Source of the DNA: Prevotella sp. oral taxon 376
Lineage (GTDB): Bacteria; Bacteroidota; Bacteroidia; Bacteroidales; Bacteroidaceae
Reading direction: 5' to 3'
Assembly (NCBI RefSeq): GCF_003043945.1
Contig: NZ_PYXG01000002.1
Span: 124,001-188,000 of the forward strand
DNA length: 64,000 bases
Shown: piece after piece, positions 41,172 through 49,083 of the stretch
Numbering within the stretch: position 1 is the first letter of the stretch
Layout of the letters: each line of letters opens with the position of its first letter
Program-made: the position numbers and the translations under genes
Notes under the pieces: generated by a model
Database searches by the model: none
What the model saw: only the letters and a program-made list of their open reading frames with translations
Told to the model about the DNA's origin: nothing

Positions 41172-42737
41172 TTACATAGGCATGCAGCCATGCTTCTTTG
41201 CCGGCAGACTCTGCTTCTTCGTCGCAAGGTGAGCCAGACCGCGACAGATGCGGAAACGGGTATTGCGAGGCTCGATAACATCGTCAATGTAGCCATATTG
41301 CGCAGCCTGATAGGGATTTGCAAAGAGCTCTGTATATTCTTCTTCCTTTTCTGCGAGGAAAGCCTTGACATCCTCTCCCGCATCCTTTTTGGCCTTGGCT
41401 TCCTTAGCCGAGAGGACGGCAACCGCCCCGGATGCGCCCATCACGGCAATCTCAGAAGTTGGCCATGCAAAGTTCAGGTCGGCACGCAATTGCTTGCATC
41501 CCATCACGATGTGGCTTCCGCCATAGCTCTTGCGGAGCGTAATGGTAATCTTTGGAACAGTAGCCTCACCATAGGCATAGAGCAATTGGGCTCCGTGAAG
41601 GATGACGGCATTATATTCCTGACCGGTGCCCGGCAGGAAGCCTGGCACATCCACAAGACTGACGATAGGAATGTTGAACGCGTCGCAGAAGCGCACGAAG
41701 CGTGCTCCTTTACGAGAGGCATTCGTGTCGAGAACGCCGGCATAGGCCGAAGGCTGGTTGGCAACGATGCCTACGCTCTGCCCGTTGAAGCGGGCAAAAC
41801 CTGTGATGATATTCTTGGCGAATTTGGGTTGCACCTCAAAGAAATCACCATTGTCGGTAATGGCGGTGATGACTTTATACATGTCATAGGCCATATTGGG
41901 GTCGTCGGGGATGATTTCGTTGAGTAAATCGTCCTTGCGGTCAATCGGGTCGTTGCATTCCACGCGTGGAGCCTCTTCCATATTGTTAGATGGAATATAG
42001 GAGAGCAAGGTTTTGATCATCTCCATACATTCCTCTTCTGTCTTTGCCGTGAAAGTCGTAACGCCGCTTTTTGTGGCATGCACGGTTGCCCCACCGAGAT
42101 GTTCGGCGTCAATGTCCTCGCCCGTTACGGTCTTTACAACCTTCGGTCCGGTAAGGAACATATATGAAGTCTGCTCCTTCATAAAGATGAAGTCGGTCAG
42201 AGCGGGGGAATAAACGGCACCTCCGGCACACGGCCCGAGGATGGCAGAGATCTGGGGAACCACGCCGCTTGCAAGGATGTTGCGCTCGAAGATCTCGCCA
42301 TAGCCGGCAAGAGAGTTGATGCCTTCTTGGATACGGGCACCTCCAGAGTCGTTCATACAGATGACCGGCGCCCCCATGGTCATAGCCATATCCATGATTT
42401 TGCAGATCTTCTGTGCCATGGTCTCTGACAGCGAGCCGCCGTTCACGGTAAAGTCTTGGGCATAGACATATACCAGTCTTCCGTCGATGGTTGCCGAGCC
42501 GGCTACCACGCCGTCGCCATAATACTGCTTCTTTTCCATGCCGAAGTTATGGCAACGGTGCAGCTTGAACATGTCATATTCCTCGAAACTGCCCTCGTCG
42601 ACCAGCATCTCGATTCTTTCCCGCGCCGTGTATTTGCCGCGGGCATGCTGTTTCTCGATGGCTTTTTCGCCGCCTCCAAGGCGGGCCTGCTCGCGTTTGG
42701 CAATCAGGTCCTTGATCTTTTCAACTTGTCTACTCAT
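41172..42737 (-). CDS. mmdA: Acyl-CoA carboxyltransferase (methylmalonyl-CoA decarboxylase alpha / propionyl-CoA carboxylase beta)
   Basis: A 521-aa carboxyltransferase of the crotonase-like family. It starts MSRQVEKIKDLIAKREQARLGGG. It has the acyl-CoA loop GGARIQEGINSLAGYGEIF, the oxyanion-hole GPCAGGAVYSPALTDF, and the biotin-side pair DVPGFLPGTGQE with GKxYGGSHIV-like RKSYGGSHIVMGCKQL. It transfers CO2 between biotin and propionyl/methylmalonyl-CoA, expected in the succinate-to-propionate route. No membrane beta subunit (MmdB/OadB) lies beside it, so a soluble carboxylase or transcarboxylase cannot be excluded. Confidence 0.9.
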   Translation of the reverse strand: MSRQVEKIKDLIAKREQARLGGGEKAIEKQHARGKYTARERIEMLVDEGSFEEYDMFKLHRCHNFGMEKKQYYGDGVVAGSATIDGRLVYVYAQDFTVNGGSLSETMAQKICKIMDMAMTMGAPVICMNDSGGARIQEGINSLAGYGEIFERNILASGVVPQISAILGPCAGGAVYSPALTDFIFMKEQTSYMFLTGPKVVKTVTGEDIDAEHLGGATVHATKSGVTTFTAKTEEECMEMIKTLLSYIPSNNMEEAPRVECNDPIDRKDDLLNEIIPDDPNMAYDMYKVITAITDNGDFFEVQPKFAKNIITGFARFNGQSVGIVANQPSAYAGVLDTNASRKGARFVRFCDAFNIPIVSLVDVPGFLPGTGQEYNAVILHGAQLLYAYGEATVPKITITLRKSYGGSHIVMGCKQLRADLNFAWPTSEIAVMGASGAVAVLSAKEAKAKKDAGEDVKAFLAEKEEEYTELFANPYQAAQYGYIDDVIEPRNTRFRICRGLAHLATKKQSLPAKKHGCMPM

Positions 42738-42818
42738 AATTGAATCTTATAGTTATTTCTTTATTGTGTTCCAAAACAGGCTTTTGAGTACAGGCCTCCT
42801 TGTGTCTAAAAAACATTG

Positions 42819-42826
42819 CAAAGGTA
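42819..42826 (-). promoter_or_regulatory. Promoter -7 box of the mmdA operon
   Basis: The minus strand reads TACCTTTG, a TAnnTTTG match, 81 bp upstream of the mmdA ATG. Confidence 0.5.
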
Positions 42827-42989
42827 CTAAGAATTCTTGATATATGAAAAAAGTTGGCTGTTTTTTAATAAAATAATGTAACCGTCCACACCTTTTGTTC
42901 CGGCATTGATGCCTATAGATAATGGGAGAAAACACATTTCTTCGGGCTGCTGCCGGCTGGTCATGAAGCGAAAGACGGCTTCCTTCCTT

Positions 42990-43030
42990 ACGAAATCGGC
43001 GATTTCGTCCGACAATCTCGCCGATTTTGT
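42990..43030. repeat. 22-bp-period palindromic array, ACAAAATCGCCGAAATTGT class, locus C (two units)
   Basis: Units at 42990 (ACGAAATCGGCGATTTCGT, itself a near-perfect palindrome) and 43012 (ACAATCTCGCCGATTTTGT) with spacer CCG. A third unit is absent or decayed beyond recognition on either side. It is the only copy lying between divergent genes (mmdA and the GldB-like gene), so it cannot be a terminator for either. The rest of the 42738-43255 gap shows only the two promoters. Confidence 0.85.
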
Positions 43031-43192
43031 AAACCGGTTGTCGGCATTTCTTGCTCTATGCAGCCCCTCCTGATGGGAATTCTCCTTAAGGGGAGAAAAA
43101 CAAAAGTACGCCTTGAGCTCCCATGGAGATTTTTGCGATTTTAAGTTAAAACGGGAAATTCCACGAAAATATTTAAGTTTTTTAGCAAAAAA

Positions 43193-43224
43193 TTTGGAAT
43201 TAAAAATGTTTTTTAGTATTTTTG
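43193..43224 (+). promoter_or_regulatory. Promoter of the GldB-like gene
   Basis: TTTG (43193-43196), 20-bp spacer, TATTTTTG (43217-43224), about 31 bp before the GTG start. Full consensus match. Confidence 0.7.
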
Positions 43225-43255
43225 CCTCTATAAAAACAAAGATTGTTGACATAAG

Positions 43256-44059
43256 GTGAAGAATCTCTATCTTGTCATTTTAATGACCCTGTTTCTTTTT
43301 ACGGCTTGTGAGCTTAAGCAGAGGCCGTATGGGGACGAAGATCATAATGCCCGCATTGAAGTGCTGCGTTATGACCGTTTGGAGAGCCGCTATCTCACCA
43401 CCAGTGATTTTTCAGCCTTGCAAAGGATGAACACCGAGTTTCCCGTGGAGACCCGAACTTTGTTGGAGAAGGTTCTGCAGATTGGTGAAGTCAATGATCC
43501 GGAAATCAGTTCCAAGTTTCTTCGCTTCTTTCAGGATTCTACATTGCTGACGCTCATTTCCGACACGGAGGCCGAATATGCCAATATGGACGATTTGAAC
43601 AAGGGATTGAATGCGGCTTTCGATTATTTGAAGGAGCAGATCCCGGGTCTTTCCATACCGCGGGTCTATGCGCAAATCGGCGCCTTGGATCAGAGCATCA
43701 TCATAGGCGACAAGAGCATAGGGATTTGCCTGGACAAGTATATGGGCGAGAATTATCCGCTTTACGAGAAGTATTACAGCTATCAGCAGCGGGAGTCTAT
43801 GACCCGCTCCTACATCGTTCCGGACTGCGTAACCTTCTATCTCTTGAGCCTTTATCCGATTCAAGATTTCGAAAGGCGTACCCAGCTCGAGCACGACCTT
43901 CATATGGCAAAGGTGATGTGGGTAACGAACCAGGCTTTGAAAACGCCATTCTTTAACACAGAATACACCCGTATCATAGATAATTTCATGACATTGCACA
44001 AGGGGCTGACGGTATCTGAACTGCTTGCCTTGGACGATTATTCCAAGATCATGCCTTGA
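43256..44059 (+). CDS. GldB-like lipoprotein
   Basis: A 267-aa exported lipoprotein starting with GTG at 43256: MKNLYLVILMTLFLFTAC gives a good signal and lipobox, whereas the next Met would cut the signal in half. The mature part (RYDRLESRYLTTSDFSALQRMN, then LDKYMGENYPLYEKYYSYQQ) resembles GldB and related zincin-like DUF2268 proteins of Bacteroidota. A full gliding or type IX machinery is not visible here, so a motility role is not implied. The 3' end overlaps the convergent radical SAM gene by 22 bp. Confidence 0.8.
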   Translation: MKNLYLVILMTLFLFTACELKQRPYGDEDHNARIEVLRYDRLESRYLTTSDFSALQRMNTEFPVETRTLLEKVLQIGEVNDPEISSKFLRFFQDSTLLTLISDTEAEYANMDDLNKGLNAAFDYLKEQIPGLSIPRVYAQIGALDQSIIIGDKSIGICLDKYMGENYPLYEKYYSYQQRESMTRSYIVPDCVTFYLLSLYPIQDFERRTQLEHDLHMAKVMWVTNQALKTPFFNTEYTRIIDNFMTLHKGLTVSELLALDDYSKIMP

Positions 44060-44949
44060 TAGATGCCGTTCTTTCTTAGGTAATTTGTCAGGAGATGCGT
44101 GAATTCAAAGTTCTTCAGTCCCCATTTCGGGGCTATGAGAAGGTCGGAAGGCGACTGGCTGACAAACCTTTCCAATACCAGGTCTTTCCGAAGAAACTGA
44201 ATATACCGGGCTATCAGCTCGATGTATTCTTCCACGGAATAGAGATGGAATGGGTGTTCGGCATACATTCTTGCGAGCTTAGTCCCTTTGATTACCTGCA
44301 TTTGGTGGATTTTCAGAATGTTGAGTGGGAGAGAAGATATAATAGGGGCTTGCCTTAACGACTCGTTGCAGTCTTCTCCCGGCAGGCCAAGGATGATGTG
44401 ACCGCCTGTAATGATGCCCTTCTCGTGTGTTTTTCGGATGGTTTCTTCACAACATTTGAAGCCGTGTCCTCTATTTATCAGCTTGAGAGTTTCATCGTTT
44501 GCGCTCTCAATGCCGTACTCTACAATCAAGAAGGTCTTATGGCTTAATTCAGCTAAATAATCTAATAATTCGTCAGAAACACAATCAGGGCGCGTGCCAA
44601 TTACAAGCCCCACGATATCAGGATCTTGCAGGGCTTCTTCATAGAGTCTCTTCAAGTCGTCTAACGGAGCATAAGTGTTTGTGAAGGCTTGAAAGTATGC
44701 GAGGTACTTCATGTCAGGATATTTCCGACCGAAGAATATCTTTCCTTCCCGGATTTGTTCTTTTATGCCTTTCCCAGGATTGCAATATGAGGGATTAAAA
44801 GTACGGTTGTCGCAATAGATACATCCTCTCTGAGAGATTCTCCCGTCCCTGTTAGGACAGGAAAAACCGGCGTCGATGGATATCTTCTGAACCTTAAATG
44901 GGAATTTAGAGTGGATCCAGGAACCGTAATCATTGAAATGTTTCCGCAT
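44038..44949 (-). CDS. YhcC-type radical SAM protein (TIGR01212 family)
   Basis: A 303-aa protein started at MRKHFNDYGSWIHSKF (44949); the longer frame overlaps the promoter and start of the DPP IV gene. The cluster motif CPNRDGRISQRGCIYCDN carries the widely spaced Cys-x11-Cys-x2-Cys typical of this family, followed by KEQIREGK and YFQAFTNTYAPL. The substrate is not established to my knowledge. It overlaps the GldB-like gene tail to tail by 22 bp. Confidence 0.88.
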   Translation of the reverse strand: MRKHFNDYGSWIHSKFPFKVQKISIDAGFSCPNRDGRISQRGCIYCDNRTFNPSYCNPGKGIKEQIREGKIFFGRKYPDMKYLAYFQAFTNTYAPLDDLKRLYEEALQDPDIVGLVIGTRPDCVSDELLDYLAELSHKTFLIVEYGIESANDETLKLINRGHGFKCCEETIRKTHEKGIITGGHIILGLPGEDCNESLRQAPIISSLPLNILKIHQMQVIKGTKLARMYAEHPFHLYSVEEYIELIARYIQFLRKDLVLERFVSQSPSDLLIAPKWGLKNFEFTHLLTNYLRKNGIYQGMILE

Positions 44950-45008
44950 ATTCTGCCGCAAATTTACAAAAAAGAAACCAAAACACTGCTTGTTTGGCAA
45001 TCTTTTAG

Positions 45009-45016
45009 TATCTTTG
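45009..45016 (+). promoter_or_regulatory. Promoter -7 box of the DPP IV gene
   Basis: TATCTTTG, 20 bp before the ATG at 45036. Confidence 0.6.
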
Positions 45017-45035
45017 CAATAAAACAAATTAAGAT

Positions 45036-47243
45036 ATGATAAAGAAAGTTCTTTCGACCATGGCATTGCTTTTAGCGGTCTCTTCCGTTGCGGTAAGTGC
45101 GCAGAAAATGAGCATTAAAGACATCACTTCAGGAGCTTTTGCAGCCAAGACCATCAGCGGCATTTATCCTATTGATGGGACGGATCAGTATGCCCGCATA
45201 TCTCAAGACGGCAAGCAGATTCTCCAGTACTCTTTCAAAACGGGCAAACAGACCGCCGTCTTATTTGATGTGGACAATACGATGGGGGAGAAAATAAGTC
45301 GTTTTGACAACTATATGTTCTCACCGAAAGGAGACAAAATGCTGATTGCCACTAATACCGAAAGAATCTATCGCCGATCCTATAAGGCTGATTTCTATAT
45401 TTACAACATTAAAACGACAAAGCTTGAAAAACTTTCAGACAACGGCAAGCAGCAGGTGCCCTTATGGTCGCCAGACGGAAACCAGATAGCATTTGTCCGC
45501 AACAATAACCTCTTTCTCGTAAAACTGCTATATGACAACGCGGAAAGTCAAGTTACCAAAGATGGGAAATTCAATGAAATCATGAATGGTATCCCAGATT
45601 GGGTGAGCGAGGAAGAGTTCGGCTTCAACCGGGCCTTCTGCTTCAATGCGGATGGGACAATGCTCTGTTGGATTAAATACGACGAGCGGAAAGTCAAAAC
45701 CTATTCCTTGCAGTTGTTTAAAGGGTTGCAGCCGGAGATGATGGAATTTGCCTCATACCCGGGAGATTACTCCTATAAGTACCCTAAAGCAGGTGAAGAT
45801 AATTCGATCGTATCGGCGTGGAGCTATGATATAAAGAGCCATCAGACTTATAAACTGCAAATACCATTGGAGGCAGAAGGCTATATTCCACGAATCAAAA
45901 TGACGGCCGACGCCTCGAAAATCATTGTCTACACGATGAACCGACACCAGGATGAGCTGAATCTTTACATGGTCAACCCTCGTTCGACTGTAGCCCGGTT
46001 GCTGATAAAGGAAGAATCGAAATGTTATGTGAAAGAAGAAGCTGTGGAAGGGGTGCTTGTGGGACACAGCACGATTCTTCTCCCCAGTGATCGTGATGGT
46101 TACATGCATCTCTACCTTTACAACATGGCAGGGACGCAGATCAGGAAGATTGGCGATGGCAATTATGACATAACGGATGTATACGGGTATGATGAAGCCA
46201 CGGGAGATGTATATTATCAGGCTGCGGCAATAAGCCCTCACGATCGTCAGGTCTATGTTTCCCACAAGAACGGAAAGACGGAAAGGCTCACCGATAAGGA
46301 AGGCTGGAACACCGCGATGTTTTCCGGAGACTATAAATTCTTTATAAACACATGGAGCGATTACAATACACCTTATTTATATACACTGCGCGACCAGAAC
46401 GGGAAAGTTCTTTCAATACTTGAGGACAATCAGGCCTTAAGGTCAAAGGTGGCTCAATATGGATGGACAAAGAAGGAAGCCTTCTCGTTTACGACACCCG
46501 AGGGGGTGAAACTTGACGGATGGATGATAAAGCCGGCAGGCTTTGACGCTTCCCGAAAATATCCCGTAATCATGCACCAGTATAGTGGTCCGGGCAGTCA
46601 GCAGGTCGTAAACTCATGGAGTGCCGGCAGCATGGGGCAGGGAGGGGCCTTTGATTATTATCTTGCGGAGCACGGCTTTATCGTCGTCTCTGTTGACGGA
46701 CGAGGGACAGGAGGCCGTGGCTCGGGCTTCGAGAAGGCAGTCTATTTGAGAATGGGAGACCTGGAATCAAAGGATCAGGTGGAGGCAGCCCTGTGGCTGG
46801 GCAAGCAAAGCTATGTGGACAAAGACCGTATCGGCATCTGGGGGTGGAGCTTTGGAGGCTTCAACACCCTGATGAGCATGAGCGAAGGCCGCAATGTGTT
46901 TAGGGCAGGAGTGGCAATAGCTCCCCCCACAAACTGGAAGTTTTACGACACCATTTATACAGAGCGATACATGCGGACTCCAAAGGAGAACCCGGAAGGC
47001 TATGCCACCAATCCCATAGAGCGTGCCTCGAAGCTGCACGGCTCCCTGCTGATATGCCACGGAGTGGCCGATGACAATGTCCATCCGCAGAACAGTTTTG
47101 AGTATTCGGAGGCCTTGGTACAGGCAGACAAGGATTTTAAGGAACTGTTTTACACCAACCGCAATCATAGTATATATGGTGGCAATACGCGTAATCACTT
47201 GTTGCGTCAGGTGGCAAACTTCTTTATCAGTGAGCTGAAATAA
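45036..47243 (+). CDS. Dipeptidyl peptidase IV, S9 family
   Basis: A 735-aa exported serine peptidase that removes X-Pro dipeptides. Signal peptide MIKKVLSTMALLLAVSSVAVSA. A beta-propeller (residues 40-480, WSPDGNQIAFVRNNNLFL repeats, WVSEEEFGFNRAF with the double-Glu motif for the substrate amino terminus) precedes the alpha/beta hydrolase domain. The catalytic Ser is in GWSFGGF, Asp in GVADDNVH, and His in NRNHSIYGGN. It should act in the periplasm in peptide use, as in asaccharolytic or proteolytic relatives. An inverted-repeat array follows. Confidence 0.94.
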   Translation: MIKKVLSTMALLLAVSSVAVSAQKMSIKDITSGAFAAKTISGIYPIDGTDQYARISQDGKQILQYSFKTGKQTAVLFDVDNTMGEKISRFDNYMFSPKGDKMLIATNTERIYRRSYKADFYIYNIKTTKLEKLSDNGKQQVPLWSPDGNQIAFVRNNNLFLVKLLYDNAESQVTKDGKFNEIMNGIPDWVSEEEFGFNRAFCFNADGTMLCWIKYDERKVKTYSLQLFKGLQPEMMEFASYPGDYSYKYPKAGEDNSIVSAWSYDIKSHQTYKLQIPLEAEGYIPRIKMTADASKIIVYTMNRHQDELNLYMVNPRSTVARLLIKEESKCYVKEEAVEGVLVGHSTILLPSDRDGYMHLYLYNMAGTQIRKIGDGNYDITDVYGYDEATGDVYYQAAAISPHDRQVYVSHKNGKTERLTDKEGWNTAMFSGDYKFFINTWSDYNTPYLYTLRDQNGKVLSILEDNQALRSKVAQYGWTKKEAFSFTTPEGVKLDGWMIKPAGFDASRKYPVIMHQYSGPGSQQVVNSWSAGSMGQGGAFDYYLAEHGFIVVSVDGRGTGGRGSGFEKAVYLRMGDLESKDQVEAALWLGKQSYVDKDRIGIWGWSFGGFNTLMSMSEGRNVFRAGVAIAPPTNWKFYDTIYTERYMRTPKENPEGYATNPIERASKLHGSLLICHGVADDNVHPQNSFEYSEALVQADKDFKELFYTNRNHSIYGGNTRNHLLRQVANFFISELK

Positions 47244-47300
47244 GGCAGTAGGCAGCCAGAGCACATACGGTTGCCCCCGGAAAAGGCTGCATATAGCGTT

Positions 47301-47363
47301 CTTACACGCCGTGTGTAAACTCGTTACTCGTTGTCTGTAATGCGTTTACACACGGCGTGTAAG
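47301..47363. repeat. 22-bp-period palindromic array, TTAC-N9-GTAA class, second locus
   Basis: TTAC-N9-GTAA units begin at 47302, 47324 and 47346, an exact 22-bp period. Unit 3 is the exact reverse complement of unit 1; the 20-bp arm CTTACACGCCGTGTGTAAAC (47301-47320) pairs with 47344-47363, and the pairing extends 1 bp further. Unit 2 (TTACTCGTTGTCTGTAA) lies in the loop. It sits between the convergent DPP IV and minus-strand genes. Confidence 0.9.
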
Positions 47364-47399
47364 ATTTGTGGAGGCGGCCTCAAGACGGGTGGTCTGCCG

Positions 47400-48269
47400 T
47401 TACCGTGAGTTCGGGACGCGGTCGCTGCGACCCGGCAAGGCCTGTTCCTTCACAACGATGCCGCTAAGATTTAAGGCTAATGAGGCAGGAAGTTTTTTGA
47501 TTCTGCCCGTATCAAGTTTGTGGGCATAGCCTCTATGGAGGCAGGCAGGGAAGCTGATGCTGCCAGCCCCCTCGGCAGAAACCAGGGCTATACCGATATA
47601 ATAGGTATGGCCTTTCTTGAAAACGATATTGTCGAGGAATCTTTGCGTGTAGTCTGTATTCTGGTGATCCTTGCCGCAGTGGATGTATATCGGCCTGTGT
47701 TGTACGGGGGCAATATTCCCTCCACATACTTCATAGGCCGTCAGGCGAAGGACGCAGGACTGGTAGGTGCACTTATCTATGTGCAGGGAGAACTGCCTCA
47801 AAAGGTAATTCTTGCCGGGTTTTATGACTGGGCCAAGCTCGTAATCGTAGAAATGATTGCCCCCATCTTCCGGATTTGTCGTGAACGCGGCATCCCCCGG
47901 CATCTTCATCCCCTGTCGCCCGACTTTAACTATCTTGGCTCTTGGAGCGGCAATGGTTACATCTCCAATCGTTTGAACCTTTTCTTCCAGACGCACATGA
48001 AGGCTTCCCGACCTGTACTGTGCATAGGGTATTGTCTGGGTCTTGTAACTTAAATGGCTGACAACAAGGTCCGACCTATGCCCCTCTGGTATCCGAAGCA
48101 CGAAGTTGCCGTCTTTGTCGGAGATGGTGTACTGGCTGTCAACCCTAAGGCTGACATACTCGATGTGATGCCCGTCAGTATTCTTGACATCCCCAAAGAT
48201 TGTTGTTTGGGCCGATGCCGGTACGGAAACTACAGCCATGGAAATGGCTATGAGAAGCTCTTTCTTCAT
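47400..48269 (-). CDS. Exported carboxypeptidase-regulatory-like domain protein
   Basis: A 289-aa protein with signal peptide MKKELLIAISMAVVSVPASA. Residues 22-95 (TIFGDVKNTDGHHIEYVSLRV, DKDGNFVLRIP, VVSHLSYKTQTI) form a CarboxypepD-reg-like beta-sandwich found at the N-terminus of TonB-dependent receptors, but no plug or barrel follows. The remaining 190 residues are beta-rich and unidentified. It is the last gene of the HPrK/S24/PqqD cluster, 54 bp after PqqD, and might be a substrate or surface output of it; that is speculation. Confidence 0.7.
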   Translation of the reverse strand: MKKELLIAISMAVVSVPASAQTTIFGDVKNTDGHHIEYVSLRVDSQYTISDKDGNFVLRIPEGHRSDLVVSHLSYKTQTIPYAQYRSGSLHVRLEEKVQTIGDVTIAAPRAKIVKVGRQGMKMPGDAAFTTNPEDGGNHFYDYELGPVIKPGKNYLLRQFSLHIDKCTYQSCVLRLTAYEVCGGNIAPVQHRPIYIHCGKDHQNTDYTQRFLDNIVFKKGHTYYIGIALVSAEGAGSISFPACLHRGYAHKLDTGRIKKLPASLALNLSGIVVKEQALPGRSDRVPNSR

Positions 48270-48323
48270 CTTGCGACTACCAACATTCCGGTCAGAAGTG
48301 ATAACGAGAAGGAGGCTCTCAGG

Positions 48324-48593
48324 CTATTCTTCCACGATTCCGGCTTTCACCCATTGCTGGGCGATGTCCTTTGCATCGGCAAGTGCCTTATCCTCTTTTA
48401 CTTCATATTCCTCAAGAAGGAGCCGCTGGAGGGTCTCCGCCGTAAAGTCTTTCCCCTGGATTTTCTTCCAGAGATATGCGGAGCTTTCGTTCATACTGAT
48501 GATGTTGCTGAAGTCTATGTTCTCCTTACCTTCTGCAACAATGATATTTTCCCCACACACTTCACGGAGATTAAAACCTGGTTTTGCTTTCAT
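48324..48593 (-). CDS. PqqD-family protein
   Basis: An 89-aa protein with the PqqD/RRE winged-helix pattern: FNLREVCGENIIVAEG, NIISMNESSAYLWKKIQG (the LN-x-s-A-x-x-L/I-W signature) and a C-terminal helix pair DAKDIAQQWVKAGIVEE. PqqD-like proteins bind leader peptides of ribosomally made, modified peptides and hand them to enzymes. No radical SAM, cyclase or asparagine-synthetase-like gene is adjacent. It starts 4 bp after the peptidase gene. Confidence 0.85.
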   Translation of the reverse strand: MKAKPGFNLREVCGENIIVAEGKENIDFSNIISMNESSAYLWKKIQGKDFTAETLQRLLLEEYEVKEDKALADAKDIAQQWVKAGIVEE

Positions 48594-48597
48594 ATTC

Positions 48598-49083
48598 TTA
48601 TATCGGTTTGAAAAGTTTTAGCCATATTCGCCTGTAGGCGGCGAGCAGATAGCGGCGGATGGGGTAGAGCGCTCCCCATACAAGTGAGTAGAGTGTCCAT
48701 TTGAGGCCGTTGGTCTTATCCATTTTTTCCCGACCCTTCCTGTAGAACCCTATGACAAAGCCCTTCACATCTTCTTTCGTGCAATGTTCGGTACTAAGGT
48801 TACCGTCTCCTCGTAGGATTACATCATTTCCACTAATCTTTATGACACGATGCAAGACAAAATGTTTGGGCTCAATCTCTGCCAATACGGCATCTCCCTT
48901 TTTAAAATCTTTTGCCTTTGCCATGAGTGCCTTGTCTCTGTTGTCCTCGAGAAACGGACGCATCGAGTAGCCCCTCAACCGTAAGGTTACGGTGTGCCCT
49001 TCGTCCATCATTTTCACGATTTCCGGCAGGAGCTCCGCATTAGAGAACTGGACTTCCCTTATCTCGATATTGCCTTGTTGCAT
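48598..49083 (-). CDS. S24/S26-type peptidase-like protein
   Basis: A 161-aa protein started at MQQGNIEIREVQF (49083), overlapping the kinase-like gene by 25 bp. The sequence follows SipW/Sec11-like signal peptidases: RGYSMRPFLEDNRD holds the candidate catalytic Ser, FVLHRVIKI the His, and ILRGDGNLSTE the RGDGN-type end box. The N-terminal membrane anchor of true signal peptidases is missing; a hydrophobic, basic C-terminus (LYSLVWGALYPIRRYLLAAY) may bind the membrane instead. Likely substrate: a peptide handled by the adjacent PqqD-like protein. That link is inferred from context. Confidence 0.75.
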   Translation of the reverse strand: MQQGNIEIREVQFSNAELLPEIVKMMDEGHTVTLRLRGYSMRPFLEDNRDKALMAKAKDFKKGDAVLAEIEPKHFVLHRVIKISGNDVILRGDGNLSTEHCTKEDVKGFVIGFYRKGREKMDKTNGLKWTLYSLVWGALYPIRRYLLAAYRRIWLKLFKPI

